A stretch of 64,000 bases of DNA from positions 1 through 64,000 of the forward strand of contig CAIKMJ010000077.1 in the NCBI GenBank assembly GCA_903828455.1, read 5' to 3'. Every line of letters begins with the position of its first letter. The first letter of the stretch is position 1. Below are positions 39,855 to 48,479 of the stretch, one piece after another. The position numbers and the translations under genes were made by a program. The notes beneath the pieces were generated by a model. That model did no database searches. It was not told the origin of the DNA and was given only the letters and a program-made list of their open reading frames with translations. Source of the stretch: an uncultured Acidobacteriia bacterium. Its GTDB lineage: Bacteria; Acidobacteriota; Terriglobia; Bryobacterales; Bryobacteraceae.

Positions 39855-41267
39855 ATGTTTTTCGCCCGACAGCATCTGCACTTCACCGGAATCGGCGGCA
39901 TCGGCATGTCCGGCATCGCCGAAGTGCTGCTGAATCTCGGCTACACCATCTCGGGCTCGGATCAGAAGCTTTCCCCCACCACCGCCCGCCTCGCCTCCCT
40001 CGGCGCCACCGTCTTTGAGGGACACCGCGCCGAAAACCTCGCCGGCGCCAAGGCCCTCGTCGTCACCTCGGCCGTCGCCGCCGGCAATCCCGAAGTTGAG
40101 GAAGCGCGCCGCCTCAAGATCCCCGTCATCCCGCGCGGTGAATTGCTGGCCGAACTGATGCGCCTGAAGTACGGCATCGCCATCGCCGGCAGCCACGGCA
40201 AAACCACCACCACCTCGATGACCGCCACCATCCTCACCCACGCCGGTCTCGACCCCACCGTCGTCGTCGGCGGCAAAGCCGCGGCCATGGGCGGCTCCAA
40301 CGCCCGCGTCGGCAAAAGCGATTTCCTCGTCGTCGAATCCGATGAAAGCGACGGCTCGTTCCTCAAGCTTTCGCCCATCCTCGCCGTCGTCACCAACATC
40401 GATCGCGAACATCTCGATCACTACGCCGACATCGACGTCATCCGCGCCGCCTTCACCGACTTCGTCAACAAGGTCCCCTTCTACGGCGCCGCCATCCTCT
40501 GCCTCGATGACGAAAACGTCCAGCAGATCCTGCCCCTCGTCCGCCGCCGCGCCATCACCTACGGCCGTAACACCCAGGCCGACTACCAGCCTCGCGAACT
40601 CGACGGCGACACCGCCTCCTCCGGCTTTCAGACCCGCTTCAGCCTGAAGTGCGGCCCTGCTTTCGACAACCAGGATCTCGGCGTCTTCACCCTGAACTTT
40701 CCCGGCGCGCACAACGTCCTCAATGCCACCGCCGCCATCGCCGTCGCCCGCGAACTCGGCGTCGCGCCCGATGTCATCCGCGAAGGCCTCGCCAAATTCG
40801 CCGGCGTCGCCCGCCGCTTCGACGTTCGCGGCACGGCCCGCGGCGTCACAGTTGTTGACGATTACGGCCACCACCCCACCGAAATCCGCGCCACGCTCGG
40901 TGCCGCCCGCGCGTGCTGCCAGTCGCGCGTTCACGTCATTTTTCAGCCGCACCGCTACACCCGCACCCAGCATCTGCTCGATGACTTCGCCCGCGCCTTC
41001 CATCAGGCGGATGACGTCGTCGTGATCGATATCTACGCCGCTTCGGAAAAGCCCATCGCAGGCGTCAGCGCCGAAGCTCTGGTCGATCGCATGCGCCAGT
41101 TCGGCCATCGCGGCGCCTCCTACGCAGCGTCGAATGAGGAAGCCATCTCGCGCGTCGCCGCGGCCGCCCGGCCTGGCGACATGATCCTCACGCTCGGCGC
41201 CGGCAGTGTCTCACAACTCGGCGCACAGATTCTGGAGGCGCTCACCCCCGCCGGATCGGTGAAGTAA
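39855..41267 (+). CDS. murC: UDP-MurNAc:L-Ala ligase MurC
   Basis: First Mur ligase, adding L-alanine to UDP-MurNAc. The N-terminal domain opens HLHFTGIGGIGMSGIAEVLL, the ATP loop is IAGSHGKTTTTSM (about 111-123), ESDESDGSFLKL is the central acidic motif, and VVDDYGHHPTEIRATL lies in the C-terminal domain. Length 470 is normal. MurB, which makes the UDP-MurNAc substrate and often follows murC, is missing here; ftsQ follows directly after 2 bases. Confidence 0.95.
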   Translation: MFFARQHLHFTGIGGIGMSGIAEVLLNLGYTISGSDQKLSPTTARLASLGATVFEGHRAENLAGAKALVVTSAVAAGNPEVEEARRLKIPVIPRGELLAELMRLKYGIAIAGSHGKTTTTSMTATILTHAGLDPTVVVGGKAAAMGGSNARVGKSDFLVVESDESDGSFLKLSPILAVVTNIDREHLDHYADIDVIRAAFTDFVNKVPFYGAAILCLDDENVQQILPLVRRRAITYGRNTQADYQPRELDGDTASSGFQTRFSLKCGPAFDNQDLGVFTLNFPGAHNVLNATAAIAVARELGVAPDVIREGLAKFAGVARRFDVRGTARGVTVVDDYGHHPTEIRATLGAARACCQSRVHVIFQPHRYTRTQHLLDDFARAFHQADDVVVIDIYAASEKPIAGVSAEALVDRMRQFGHRGASYAASNEEAISRVAAAARPGDMILTLGAGSVSQLGAQILEALTPAGSVK

Positions 41268-41269
41268 CA

Positions 41270-42079
41270 ATGCCAAAACCTCTCGAACCGCCCAAGCCCG
41301 TCTGGACCCCGCGCCGCACTCTGCGCCTCCTCGGCGGACTCGTCATCCTTGCCGGCGCGGCTCTCGGTGCGAAGGAAGTCAACAGCTTCCTCAATCACGA
41401 CCCGCGTTTCGATCTCGTCTGCGCCCCCGGACAGACCACCTGCGCCAGCCTCGAAATCCGCGGCGCCGTCTACTCCAGCCGCGTCCGCATCTATTCAATC
41501 TTCGCCCAGGACTTCGGCAACTCCGTCTTCAACATCCCCCTCGACGAACGCCGCCGCCACCTCCTCGCCATCGACTGGGTTTCCGCCGCCTCCGTCTCGC
41601 GCGTCTGGCCAAACCGCCTGGTCGTCACCGTCACCGAGCGCAAACCCGTCGCCTTCGCCAAACTGCCTGTCGAAGAATCCTCGGCCGGTTTCACCAACGG
41701 CTTCCGCATGGCCCTCATCGATGCCGACGGCGTCCTCCTCTCCATTCCGCCGCGCGTGCGCTTCCGCCTGCCGGTTCTCAGCGGCGTCAGCGAGCGGCAA
41801 TCCGACGCCGACCGCAAAGCCCGCGTCGAAGCCATGCACCACCTGCTCGACGACCTCGGTCCGCAGTCCACCCAGATCTCTGAAGTCAACGCCGCCAATC
41901 CCGTCGACATGCGCATCGTCGCCAGCCTCGACAATCAGGCCGTTGAACTCTGGATCGGCGACCAGCACTTCCGCACGCGCTATCTGAACTTCCTCAGCTA
42001 CTACTCGGAAATCCGCAAACACTCCGGCGACGCCAGCGTCTTCGACCTCCGTCTCGACGACAGGATCCTCGCCAAATGA
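41270..42079 (+). CDS. ftsQ: Cell division protein FtsQ/DivIB
   Basis: Bitopic divisome protein linking early and late division proteins. A cytoplasmic Pro-rich start is followed by one helix (about 21-36), then a POTRA domain (about 60-130: LEIRGAVYSSRVRIYSIF ... WVSAASVSRVWPNRLVVTV) and an FtsQ beta domain. ERKPVAFAKL after the POTRA is typical. Length 269 is normal. A variant feature is a Cys pair near the helix (DLVCAPGQTTCAS, about 47-59). Confidence 0.9.
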   Translation: MPKPLEPPKPVWTPRRTLRLLGGLVILAGAALGAKEVNSFLNHDPRFDLVCAPGQTTCASLEIRGAVYSSRVRIYSIFAQDFGNSVFNIPLDERRRHLLAIDWVSAASVSRVWPNRLVVTVTERKPVAFAKLPVEESSAGFTNGFRMALIDADGVLLSIPPRVRFRLPVLSGVSERQSDADRKARVEAMHHLLDDLGPQSTQISEVNAANPVDMRIVASLDNQAVELWIGDQHFRTRYLNFLSYYSEIRKHSGDASVFDLRLDDRILAK

Positions 42080-42127
42080 TCACCCTTTTCCTGCGCGCCC
42101 CGCGCACTCTTTTCCCCGGAATCTCTC

Positions 42128-43333
42128 ATGAGCAATAACTCCATCTTCGCCGCCGGCGTCGATACCGGCAGCAGCTTCACCCGCTGCATCATTGGCGTGC
42201 TCGAAGGCGAGCGCCTCCGCATCATCGGCTACGGCAGCGTGCCCTCCGAAGGCTGGTCCAAAAGCCGCATTGCCGATCAGAACGCCGTCTCCGCCTGCGT
42301 CCTTGCCGCTGTTGAAGCCGCGGAAGCCATGGCCGGCGTTCAGGTCGGCAACGTCGTTGCGGGCTTCGGAGGCTTCACCTCGCGCGGCGCCAACAACCGT
42401 GGCCGTCACGACCTCGGCCGCCCCCGCGAAATCGAACAGCGCGACATCAACCGCGCCATGGAACGCGCCCTCCGCATTCAGTTGCAGGAAGACCGCATGG
42501 TCCTCCAGATGCTCCCCCAGGATTTCGTCGTCGACGAGCAACCCGGCTTCCACGACCCCCGCGGCATGATCGGCTCCGTCATCGAAGCCAACGCCCATCT
42601 CATCACCGTCTCGGCCCAGGAACACAACAACCTCGTCGGCGCCATCAACCGCGCTCATCTTGCCGTTGACGAAACCGTCTACGAAGCCTTCGCCGCCTCC
42701 TACGCCGCCGTCCTGAATTCGGATCGCCGCGAAGGCGTTGCCGTGCTCGATATCGGCCTCCACTCCACCGAGCTGATTTGCTATTACGGCGAATCCGCCC
42801 AGATGGTCGCCACGCTGCCGCTCTGTGGCGATCACTTTTCGCGCGATCTCGCCCACGCCCTCGTTATCCCGGCCGATGCCGCCGCCGTCGTCAAACGCGA
42901 ATTCGGCTCCGCGGTCGCCGAAGGCACCCCCGAAACCAGCTTCGTCGAAATCCCCCGCGGCGACGCCGCCTCCGCCGAACTGCGCGACGCCCCGCGCGCC
43001 TTCATCAACCACGTTCTGGAATCCCGCGCCGAAGTTCTCTTTGAGATGGTGAAGGCCGAACTCGCCCGCGTCGGCATGGCCAATGCCATCACCAGCGGCA
43101 TCGTCCTGTGCGGCGCCGCCGCGCAGCTCCCCGGACTCTGCGACGTCGCCGAACGCGTCCTCCAGTGTCCCGCCCGCCTCGGTCTCGCCCAGGGCTTCAT
43201 CGACTGGCCGGAAGAACTCAACGACCCCTCGTGGACCACCGTCGCCGGCCTCGCCATGTATTCCGCCCGCCTGCGCAGCCGCGTCGATCTCGAACGCCAG
43301 TCCGTCGGCGCGCTCGGAAGAATTCTGCGCTGA
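42128..43333 (+). CDS. ftsA: Cell division protein FtsA
   Basis: Actin-like ATPase that tethers FtsZ to the membrane. Phosphate-1 motif AAGVDTGSSFTRCIIG (about 7-22), the 1C subdomain region including EQRDINRAMERA, phosphate-2 VAVLDIGLHSTELICYY (about 204-220) and adenosine motif GIVLCGAAAQLPGL are visible. The 401 residues fit. The C-terminus (LERQSVGALGRILR) could form the amphipathic membrane-targeting helix. FtsZ follows after 49 bases with its own strong ribosome site. Confidence 0.94.
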   Translation: MSNNSIFAAGVDTGSSFTRCIIGVLEGERLRIIGYGSVPSEGWSKSRIADQNAVSACVLAAVEAAEAMAGVQVGNVVAGFGGFTSRGANNRGRHDLGRPREIEQRDINRAMERALRIQLQEDRMVLQMLPQDFVVDEQPGFHDPRGMIGSVIEANAHLITVSAQEHNNLVGAINRAHLAVDETVYEAFAASYAAVLNSDRREGVAVLDIGLHSTELICYYGESAQMVATLPLCGDHFSRDLAHALVIPADAAAVVKREFGSAVAEGTPETSFVEIPRGDAASAELRDAPRAFINHVLESRAEVLFEMVKAELARVGMANAITSGIVLCGAAAQLPGLCDVAERVLQCPARLGLAQGFIDWPEELNDPSWTTVAGLAMYSARLRSRVDLERQSVGALGRILR

Positions 43334-43382
43334 TCCGCCGCCCCAATCCCTTTACGCCGAAATCTCACAAGGAGACACACAT

Positions 43383-44555
43383 ATGGATGCCCTCAAATAC
43401 GAAATGCTCGATGAAACCCGCCGCGGCGCGCGCATCAAAGTCGTGGGCGTCGGCGGCGGCGGCTCCAACGCCGTCGGCCGCATGTTTGAAGAAGGTCTCG
43501 AGGGCGTCGAATTTTACGTGATGAACACGGACGCCCAGGCCCTCTCGGCCTCCCGCGTGCCCAATAAGATTCAGATCGGCCAGCGCATCACTCACGGCCT
43601 CGGCGCGGGCTCGGATCCTCAGATCGGTCGCGAAGCCGCCCTCGAAGACACCGAACGCATCCTCGGCATTCTCGAAGGCGCCGACCTCGTCTTCGTCACC
43701 GCCGGCCTCGGCGGCGGCACCGGCGCGGGCGCGTCACCCGTCGTCGCCACCCTTGCCAAGCAACTCGACGCCCTCACCATCGCCGTCGTCACCACCCCGT
43801 TCTCGTTCGAAGGCGGTAAGCGCATGCGTCAGGCCGAACGCAGCGTCAAAGACCTCGCCTCGTCCGTCGACATCCTCACCACCATCCCCAACGACCGCCT
43901 GCTCTCCATCGCCCCCAAAGGTGCCAGCATGTCGCAGGCCTTCCGCATGGCGGATGACGTACTTCGCCAGGCCGTCGTCGGCATCAGCGAAATCATCCTG
44001 ACGCCCGGCCTCATCAATCTGGATTTTTCGGATATTAAGGCGGCCATCTCCGGCATGGGGCACGCCCTCATCGGCAACGCCGTCGCCAAAGGACCCAACG
44101 CGGCCGTCGAAGCCGCCCGTGCCGCCATCAATTCGCCGCTGCTCGAAGATACCAAGATTGCCGGCGCCCGTCAGGTTCTGCTCAACATCACCGGCTCGGC
44201 CGATATCGGCATCCACCAGGTGAATGAAGCCTGCTCCATCATCCGCGAGGCTGCCGGCAACGACGACCTGCAGGTCAACTTCGGCCTCATCGCCAGCGAA
44301 GCCATGGGAGATTCGGTGAAGGTCACCATCATCGCCACCGGCTTTGTTCAGCCCGAGCCCGTTCGCGAACCGGCCATCGAAGTCCGCTCCGCGGCCGAAT
44401 TCTTCGCCGAACGCCCTGCGGAAGTCGTCGCCGCCCCGGCCGCATCCGCGCCCGCCGCGCCGTCCGCACCGGAGCCCACGCCCGCCGCTGCCCCGGTCTT
44501 CGAAGACGAACTCGATGTCCCCGCCTACCTGCGCAAAGGCAAAATGCTCAACTAA
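43383..44555 (+). CDS. ftsZ: Cell division protein FtsZ
   Basis: Tubulin-like GTPase that forms the division ring. IKVVGVGGGGSNAVGRM near residues 19-35, the tubulin signature GGGTGAGASP (about 109-118), the NLDFSDIKA T7 loop with its catalytic acids, and a C-terminal Ala/Pro linker followed by DELDVPAYLRKG, the conserved FtsA-binding peptide, are all present. AAGGAG precedes the ATG at 43383. The open frame upstream is read-through from ftsA. Length 390. The last codons (CTC AAC TAA) are repeated twice more downstream. Confidence 0.96.
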   Translation: MDALKYEMLDETRRGARIKVVGVGGGGSNAVGRMFEEGLEGVEFYVMNTDAQALSASRVPNKIQIGQRITHGLGAGSDPQIGREAALEDTERILGILEGADLVFVTAGLGGGTGAGASPVVATLAKQLDALTIAVVTTPFSFEGGKRMRQAERSVKDLASSVDILTTIPNDRLLSIAPKGASMSQAFRMADDVLRQAVVGISEIILTPGLINLDFSDIKAAISGMGHALIGNAVAKGPNAAVEAARAAINSPLLEDTKIAGARQVLLNITGSADIGIHQVNEACSIIREAAGNDDLQVNFGLIASEAMGDSVKVTIIATGFVQPEPVREPAIEVRSAAEFFAERPAEVVAAPAASAPAAPSAPEPTPAAAPVFEDELDVPAYLRKGKMLN

Positions 44556-44589
44556 TTAAGAAGCTCAACTAAACAAGTTGCTCAACTAA
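44546..44589 (+). repeat. Tandem repeat of the ftsZ stop region
   Basis: GCTCAACTAA occurs at 44546, 44563 and 44580, an exact 17-base period. The first copy is the end of ftsZ (Leu-Asn-stop). Because 17 is not a multiple of three, the three TAA codons (44553, 44570, 44587) fall in three different reading frames. Confidence 0.9.
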
Positions 44590-44593
44590 AAAC

Positions 44594-44657
44594 GACCGTC
44601 GTCGCGCCGCCAGCCTCAGCCCGCCGGGCTTGGAGTGCTGACTGCGCGACGACGGTC
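44594..44657. terminator. Long hairpin between convergent ftsZ and luxR-type genes
   Basis: GACCGTCGTCGCGC (44594-44607) is perfectly complementary to 44644-44657, with a 36-base loop that can itself fold through AGCCC/GGGCT. No T-run follows on either strand, but the place between convergent genes suggests a two-way transcript end or mRNA 3' stabiliser. Confidence 0.55.
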
Positions 44658-44663
44658 CGGTCT

Positions 44664-45311
44664 CTACACCACCGCTGCGCTCGCCCGCGTCTCCATGCTC
44701 TGCTGCGGGATGAACTGCATCTGATCGAGGATGCCGCACCGCGCCAGCTCAAACCGGTTGCGCACTCCCAGCTTGTGGAACAGGCGGAACAGATAGATCT
44801 TCACCGTGCCTTCGGTGATATTCATCTCTCCCGCGATCTGCTTATTCCGCATCCCCTGCTTGAGCAGCGATACAATCTCGCGCTCGCGCGGCGTCAGCGA
44901 AACCTTCCGCCTCGGCTGCTGCACTTCGTTCGGCGCACCGAATCCGATCTGCAACTCCCCGCCCGCCACCTTACGCAGCGATTCGGCCAGCGCATCCGGA
45001 TGAGAATTCCGCTGCACGATCCCCCGCACGCCGAACTCCAGCGTCTTGAAGGTCAGTTCCAGCGGCAGATTATCTGCCCACAGCACCACCGGCGATTCCG
45101 GGGCCTGCGCATGCAGTTCGCTCAGATCGGCGAACGTCAGGCCTGCTGTAATATCCAGCAGCACCAGCGTTCCCCTTGCGCCGCCATCGGCCGGCGCCGT
45201 TACTTCAGGCGTTGCGGACATCCCCGCGATTTCAAATCCGCGATGGCGGAGTACATGTTCAAAACCGAGTAAAAGAACTGGTTGATCGCTGATTAAATAT
45301 ACCTTTGACAA
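44664..45311 (-). CDS. NarL/LuxR-family response regulator
   Basis: Response regulator of 215 residues with an N-terminal receiver (phosphoacceptor D53 in LVLLDITAG) and a LuxR-type helix-turn-helix (about 140-200; LTPREREIVSLLKQGMRNKQ then GTVKIYLFRLFHKLGV). The acidic pair at the N-terminus is reduced (SDQPVL), so regulation may be atypical. It starts with TTG at 45311, supported by GGAGGG five bases upstream. A 16-base element shared with the next gene's promoter region lies 24 bases before the start. No sensor kinase is adjacent. Confidence 0.9.
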   Translation of the reverse strand: MSKVYLISDQPVLLLGFEHVLRHRGFEIAGMSATPEVTAPADGGARGTLVLLDITAGLTFADLSELHAQAPESPVVLWADNLPLELTFKTLEFGVRGIVQRNSHPDALAESLRKVAGGELQIGFGAPNEVQQPRRKVSLTPREREIVSLLKQGMRNKQIAGEMNITEGTVKIYLFRLFHKLGVRNRFELARCGILDQMQFIPQQSMETRASAAVV

Positions 45312-45334
45312 AGAGAACCCTCCGGTACGGCAAA

Positions 45335-45350
45335 TTTACGTGACTCATAT
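45335..45350 (-). promoter_or_regulatory. Shared 16-base element, copy 1
   Basis: Minus-strand ATATGAGTCACGTAAA. It lies upstream of the LuxR-type gene and overlaps the stop codon of the receiver-PilZ gene. It matches 14 of 16 bases with the element at 46284-46299. Possible operator of the local regulators; inferred from the repetition only. Confidence 0.4.
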
Positions 45351-46208
45351 GGTTCGGCGCTCTGCGGCGTCGTTCAATCTTTTTCCCGCCACCGTACCGG
45401 GCTGGGGTGTACTGCCTGGATGAAATCTGCTGTCCGCCTCTGCCGGGCGTTGTGCGTTCCTGCCGGACTGTCCGTTCGCTTCGCTGCCGGCCGTAGCCTT
45501 CGCTCTGCGCGTCCTGAATTCGTATTTGTCGATTCGCATCGCCGCCTGCCCGTTCACGTGACGGACAATCCGGCCTTCCGCCACCAGCTTCAGCGGCACC
45601 GAATTTTCCAGCCGCGCCGGCCAGTCCACCGATACCTGCAGCAACTGCCCCGGCTGGAACGGCTCCGCCGTCGCAAACAACATGCCTTTGCTGCTGATGT
45701 TCAGCGTCTCGCTGATCGCCTCGCCGGAGAAGAACGGCTGCTCCAGCGCCTGATAACTCACCGCCAGCCGGCACGGGAACCGCGTATTCACCCGCCGGTC
45801 CGGCCCGCTTCCCTTCGGCGTTTCGTCCGAGTCCGTATTCAGCGCGCCCGCCACCGACCGCCGCAGCATCTCGCCGTCGATGTCTTCGTAGCAGAAAAAA
45901 TCGTGCGCGCCCTTCCGCACCGCGTTCACCGCCGTCTCACGATCCTGCGCGTGACACAGCACGATGACCGGCGTCTTCGGCGCCTGCTGATTCAGATGCC
46001 GCACCGTCGCCAGCCCCTGCCCGTCCGGCAGAAACAGATCCGAGATCAACAGATCGTACGTCCGCTCCTGCAGCAGCCGCAGCCCGTCGAACAGCGCATC
46101 CACACGGCTCCACTCCACCTTGCCCTCGAGGCTCTCCTCGATCGCGCCTTCTATCTTCGTTCCGGCAGCCTCTTCGGTTCGGATGAAGAGGATCGAATAT
46201 TCACGCAT
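45345..46208 (-). CDS. Receiver-PilZ protein
   Basis: A 287-residue protein with an N-terminal receiver (phosphoacceptor D57 in LLISDLFLPDG) and a PilZ domain (about 138-245) with RRVNTR and LNISSKGM, the two motifs that bind cyclic di-GMP. A basic, low-complexity tail of about 45 residues follows. It would couple phosphorylation to c-di-GMP, commonly in motility, adhesion or envelope control. The ATG at 46208 has GGGAG upstream; the longer open frame to 46397 runs through non-coding sequence. Neighbours are a LuxR-type regulator and a CpaE-like ATPase. Confidence 0.88.
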   Translation of the reverse strand: MREYSILFIRTEEAAGTKIEGAIEESLEGKVEWSRVDALFDGLRLLQERTYDLLISDLFLPDGQGLATVRHLNQQAPKTPVIVLCHAQDRETAVNAVRKGAHDFFCYEDIDGEMLRRSVAGALNTDSDETPKGSGPDRRVNTRFPCRLAVSYQALEQPFFSGEAISETLNISSKGMLFATAEPFQPGQLLQVSVDWPARLENSVPLKLVAEGRIVRHVNGQAAMRIDKYEFRTRRAKATAGSEANGQSGRNAQRPAEADSRFHPGSTPQPGTVAGKRLNDAAERRTI

Positions 46209-46283
46209 CTTAACTCCCAGCTTTCCTTGCGTAGCAGAAACGTGACCAAACTCCCCGGCTATATCTCCCTGCACAATCACAGG

Positions 46284-46299
46284 TTTACGTGCGTCATAT
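46284..46299 (-). promoter_or_regulatory. Shared 16-base element, copy 2
   Basis: Minus-strand ATATGACGCACGTAAA, 76 bases upstream of the receiver-PilZ start. It differs at two positions from the copy before the LuxR-type gene. Both contain CACGTAAA. Confidence 0.4.
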
Positions 46300-46393
46300 C
46301 CGAAGTTATCGTGACAAACTGTCGTCTTCGCTATAACTCCTGTGACACTCCCGCCCGTTAGACCCGCGTCGCGCTGATTCGTTGTATGTCCCA

Positions 46394-47614
46394 TCACGCA
46401 GCCTTCTTCACCGTTCCCGCCCCGTGCTGTCTGGCGATTTTGGCCGCAATTTTCAACATCGACGCGCCGAATCCCGACTTCGCCGGAAACTCGAATCTGT
46501 CCTGCGGCAGCTTCTCCAGCGTGAAGTAATCGTTCGGCAACACCCCGAATATCGACACCTCGAACATCTGCTCGATGCTCTCCACCCAGAAGTCCTGCGG
46601 CGATGTCAGGTTGCGGTTCAGAACGATACGAATCCTGTTTCGGTCAAATCCCCGGTTCCCCAGCAGTTGCAATATGGCACGCGTCTGATACAGCGCCAGC
46701 ACATCCGGCGCCGTCACCAATACCACTTCATCCAGGTACGGCAGATACGAGTAGTTCGACGGATTCAGATTCCGCCCCATATCCGCCAGCACGAAGTTAT
46801 ATTGCCGCGTCATGAAACGGAACAAGCTCTCAACTCGCCACGGTTCCGGCGCCGTCATCCTCGGATCGGTCGACGCCGCCAGGATGTCCACCCCAGGCCC
46901 CGCCGCCGTCGCCAGTTCCCGCCACGTCGTTGCCGACAGCCGCCGCACCGATTCCAGCGCCTCCGGCAGATACCGCTTCGGCTCCCTCCGCAGCATCCTG
47001 TGCGTCGCCGGCGTCTGCAGGTCCAGATCCGCCAGCAGCACCTTCGCGCCCGGTTGCACCGACTGCAGCGCCGCCGTCATATGTCCCGCAATCGTCGTCG
47101 CCCCGCAGCCGCCCTTCGCCGAAAGGAACCCGATTGCCCGCCCGCGCTCGGTCGTCTTCGTCTGCCGCGCCTCCAGCAGCGCCCCGATGCGCTCCATCGC
47201 TTCATTGATGCCCGGATCGAGCGGCGGACACAGAAACTCGCTCGCCCCCGCCCGCAGCGCCGTAATCATCTCCGTCGGGTCGGGCGTCATATGCAGCGCC
47301 ACAATCAGCGGACGGTCTTCCTCGCGCCGCACATCCGCCACCCAGTCAGCCGCCGATTTCGCCGTTCGCGACAACTCCACAAACAGCACATCCGGCCGTT
47401 CCCGTTCCACTGCGTTGGAAACTTCAAGTGAAGAGACTTCCGGCCGGCAGGCGAACACCAGCGTGCCTCCCGCCGCCTCAATCCGCCGCGCCAGTTCATT
47501 GGCGAACGGACCCTCGTCCATGACGAGACCGATCCGCCACGGCCACTCGACCGTTTTGGGAGCGCTACCCGACCCTCGCAACGGTTCGGAAATTGTCTCT
47601 TCTGGATTCGCCAT
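46394..47614 (-). CDS. CpaE/TadZ-like MinD-family ATPase with degenerate receiver
   Basis: A 406-residue protein of the CpaE/TadZ type. Residues about 25-145 form a receiver-like domain whose phosphoacceptor position is Glu80 (VLFVELS), so it is probably not phosphorylated. The MinD/ParA-type ATPase follows, with deviant Walker A SAKGGCGATT (Lys167) and LADLDLQTPATH. These proteins place Flp/Tad pilus machines at the cell pole. No other tad or cpa genes lie in the window, so the target is unknown. The upstream 870 bases hold no clear gene. Confidence 0.85.
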   Translation of the reverse strand: MANPEETISEPLRGSGSAPKTVEWPWRIGLVMDEGPFANELARRIEAAGGTLVFACRPEVSSLEVSNAVERERPDVLFVELSRTAKSAADWVADVRREEDRPLIVALHMTPDPTEMITALRAGASEFLCPPLDPGINEAMERIGALLEARQTKTTERGRAIGFLSAKGGCGATTIAGHMTAALQSVQPGAKVLLADLDLQTPATHRMLRREPKRYLPEALESVRRLSATTWRELATAAGPGVDILAASTDPRMTAPEPWRVESLFRFMTRQYNFVLADMGRNLNPSNYSYLPYLDEVVLVTAPDVLALYQTRAILQLLGNRGFDRNRIRIVLNRNLTSPQDFWVESIEQMFEVSIFGVLPNDYFTLEKLPQDRFEFPAKSGFGASMLKIAAKIARQHGAGTVKKAA

Positions 47615-48479
47615 CTGGACCGTTAGTTCTAGGTCATTAGTAGCAAATCACGGGACTCAACAGAAGACTAACCTTCGCCCGCTAACTCGTTAGTGCCGGA
47701 GATACTTCTGGCCGTTATAGGCCGACAGACAGACACGGAGTTATCAGCCACACCCCCTGATTCGTCCGCTCCCTCTCGGCAGTGCCCTTTCCCTGCACCA
47801 AAATCCCGCTTCCGTCAGTAGGGAGGGTCATCGGTGAAGTGTTACCAAAGCAAACTGCTCGTCACGGTACCGCGGGAATTCTCTCTTTACGGATTTCGTC
47901 GGCTCCCCCGCTTTGCGCGCCCGATTTCTGCGCCGCTCGCCATCCGGTTCGCCTCGTCGTACGTGATTGTGGCGCCCGACGGAATGTTTCCGTTCGCTTC
48001 ACGCGAGTCCGCAAATTTGAGACTCGGTTGGCCGGCCTTGATCGGCGGATGCTTTTTCCGCAGTCACGAATTTATTTCCGGAACGCTTCCAGCCACTTAC
48101 CCGCGCCATCGCGCCAAATCGCCGCTCCCGTTTGCTACTCCTGTGTCAGACCGCAATATTTCGATTGAGAAAGGACCGTGCCCTCATGACCGCCGCGACA
48201 CAAACACCGGCAAGCCGCGCCAACGCGAAAAAATCCACCGTTGCGGGCACCGCCGCCGCGCGATCCGGCCCCGATGCGACAAGCCACCTCCCCGGTCCTT
48301 GGGTTCGTTTTTTCAAATCCAAACCAAAGTACTGCCGCCGTCCGATCGGCTGCGACTCCGGCCCCCGCCCGGTCTCCGCAATCAGCCACCACGCCCCGCG
48401 GGTTCCCCGAATCCCCGATCCGCCTGCTCAGGATGCCGCCTGGCCGTGCTGAATCCCCGCCGAATCCGCCCGGCCTTGC
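47615..48479. other. 865-base stretch without a confident gene
   Basis: Between the CpaE-like gene (leaving leftward) and the end of thiO I find no convincing gene. A plus-strand ATG at 48186, with AAAGGA some 10 bases upstream, opens a possible 86-residue protein beginning MTAATQTPASRANAKKSTVA and ending before thiO; it has no recognisable domain. A palindrome CTAAC-TC-GTTAG lies near 47682-47693, upstream of the CpaE-like gene, and could be an operator. A long plus-strand frame here continues across thiO and is a shadow. GC content seems lower than in flanking genes. Confidence 0.4.
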
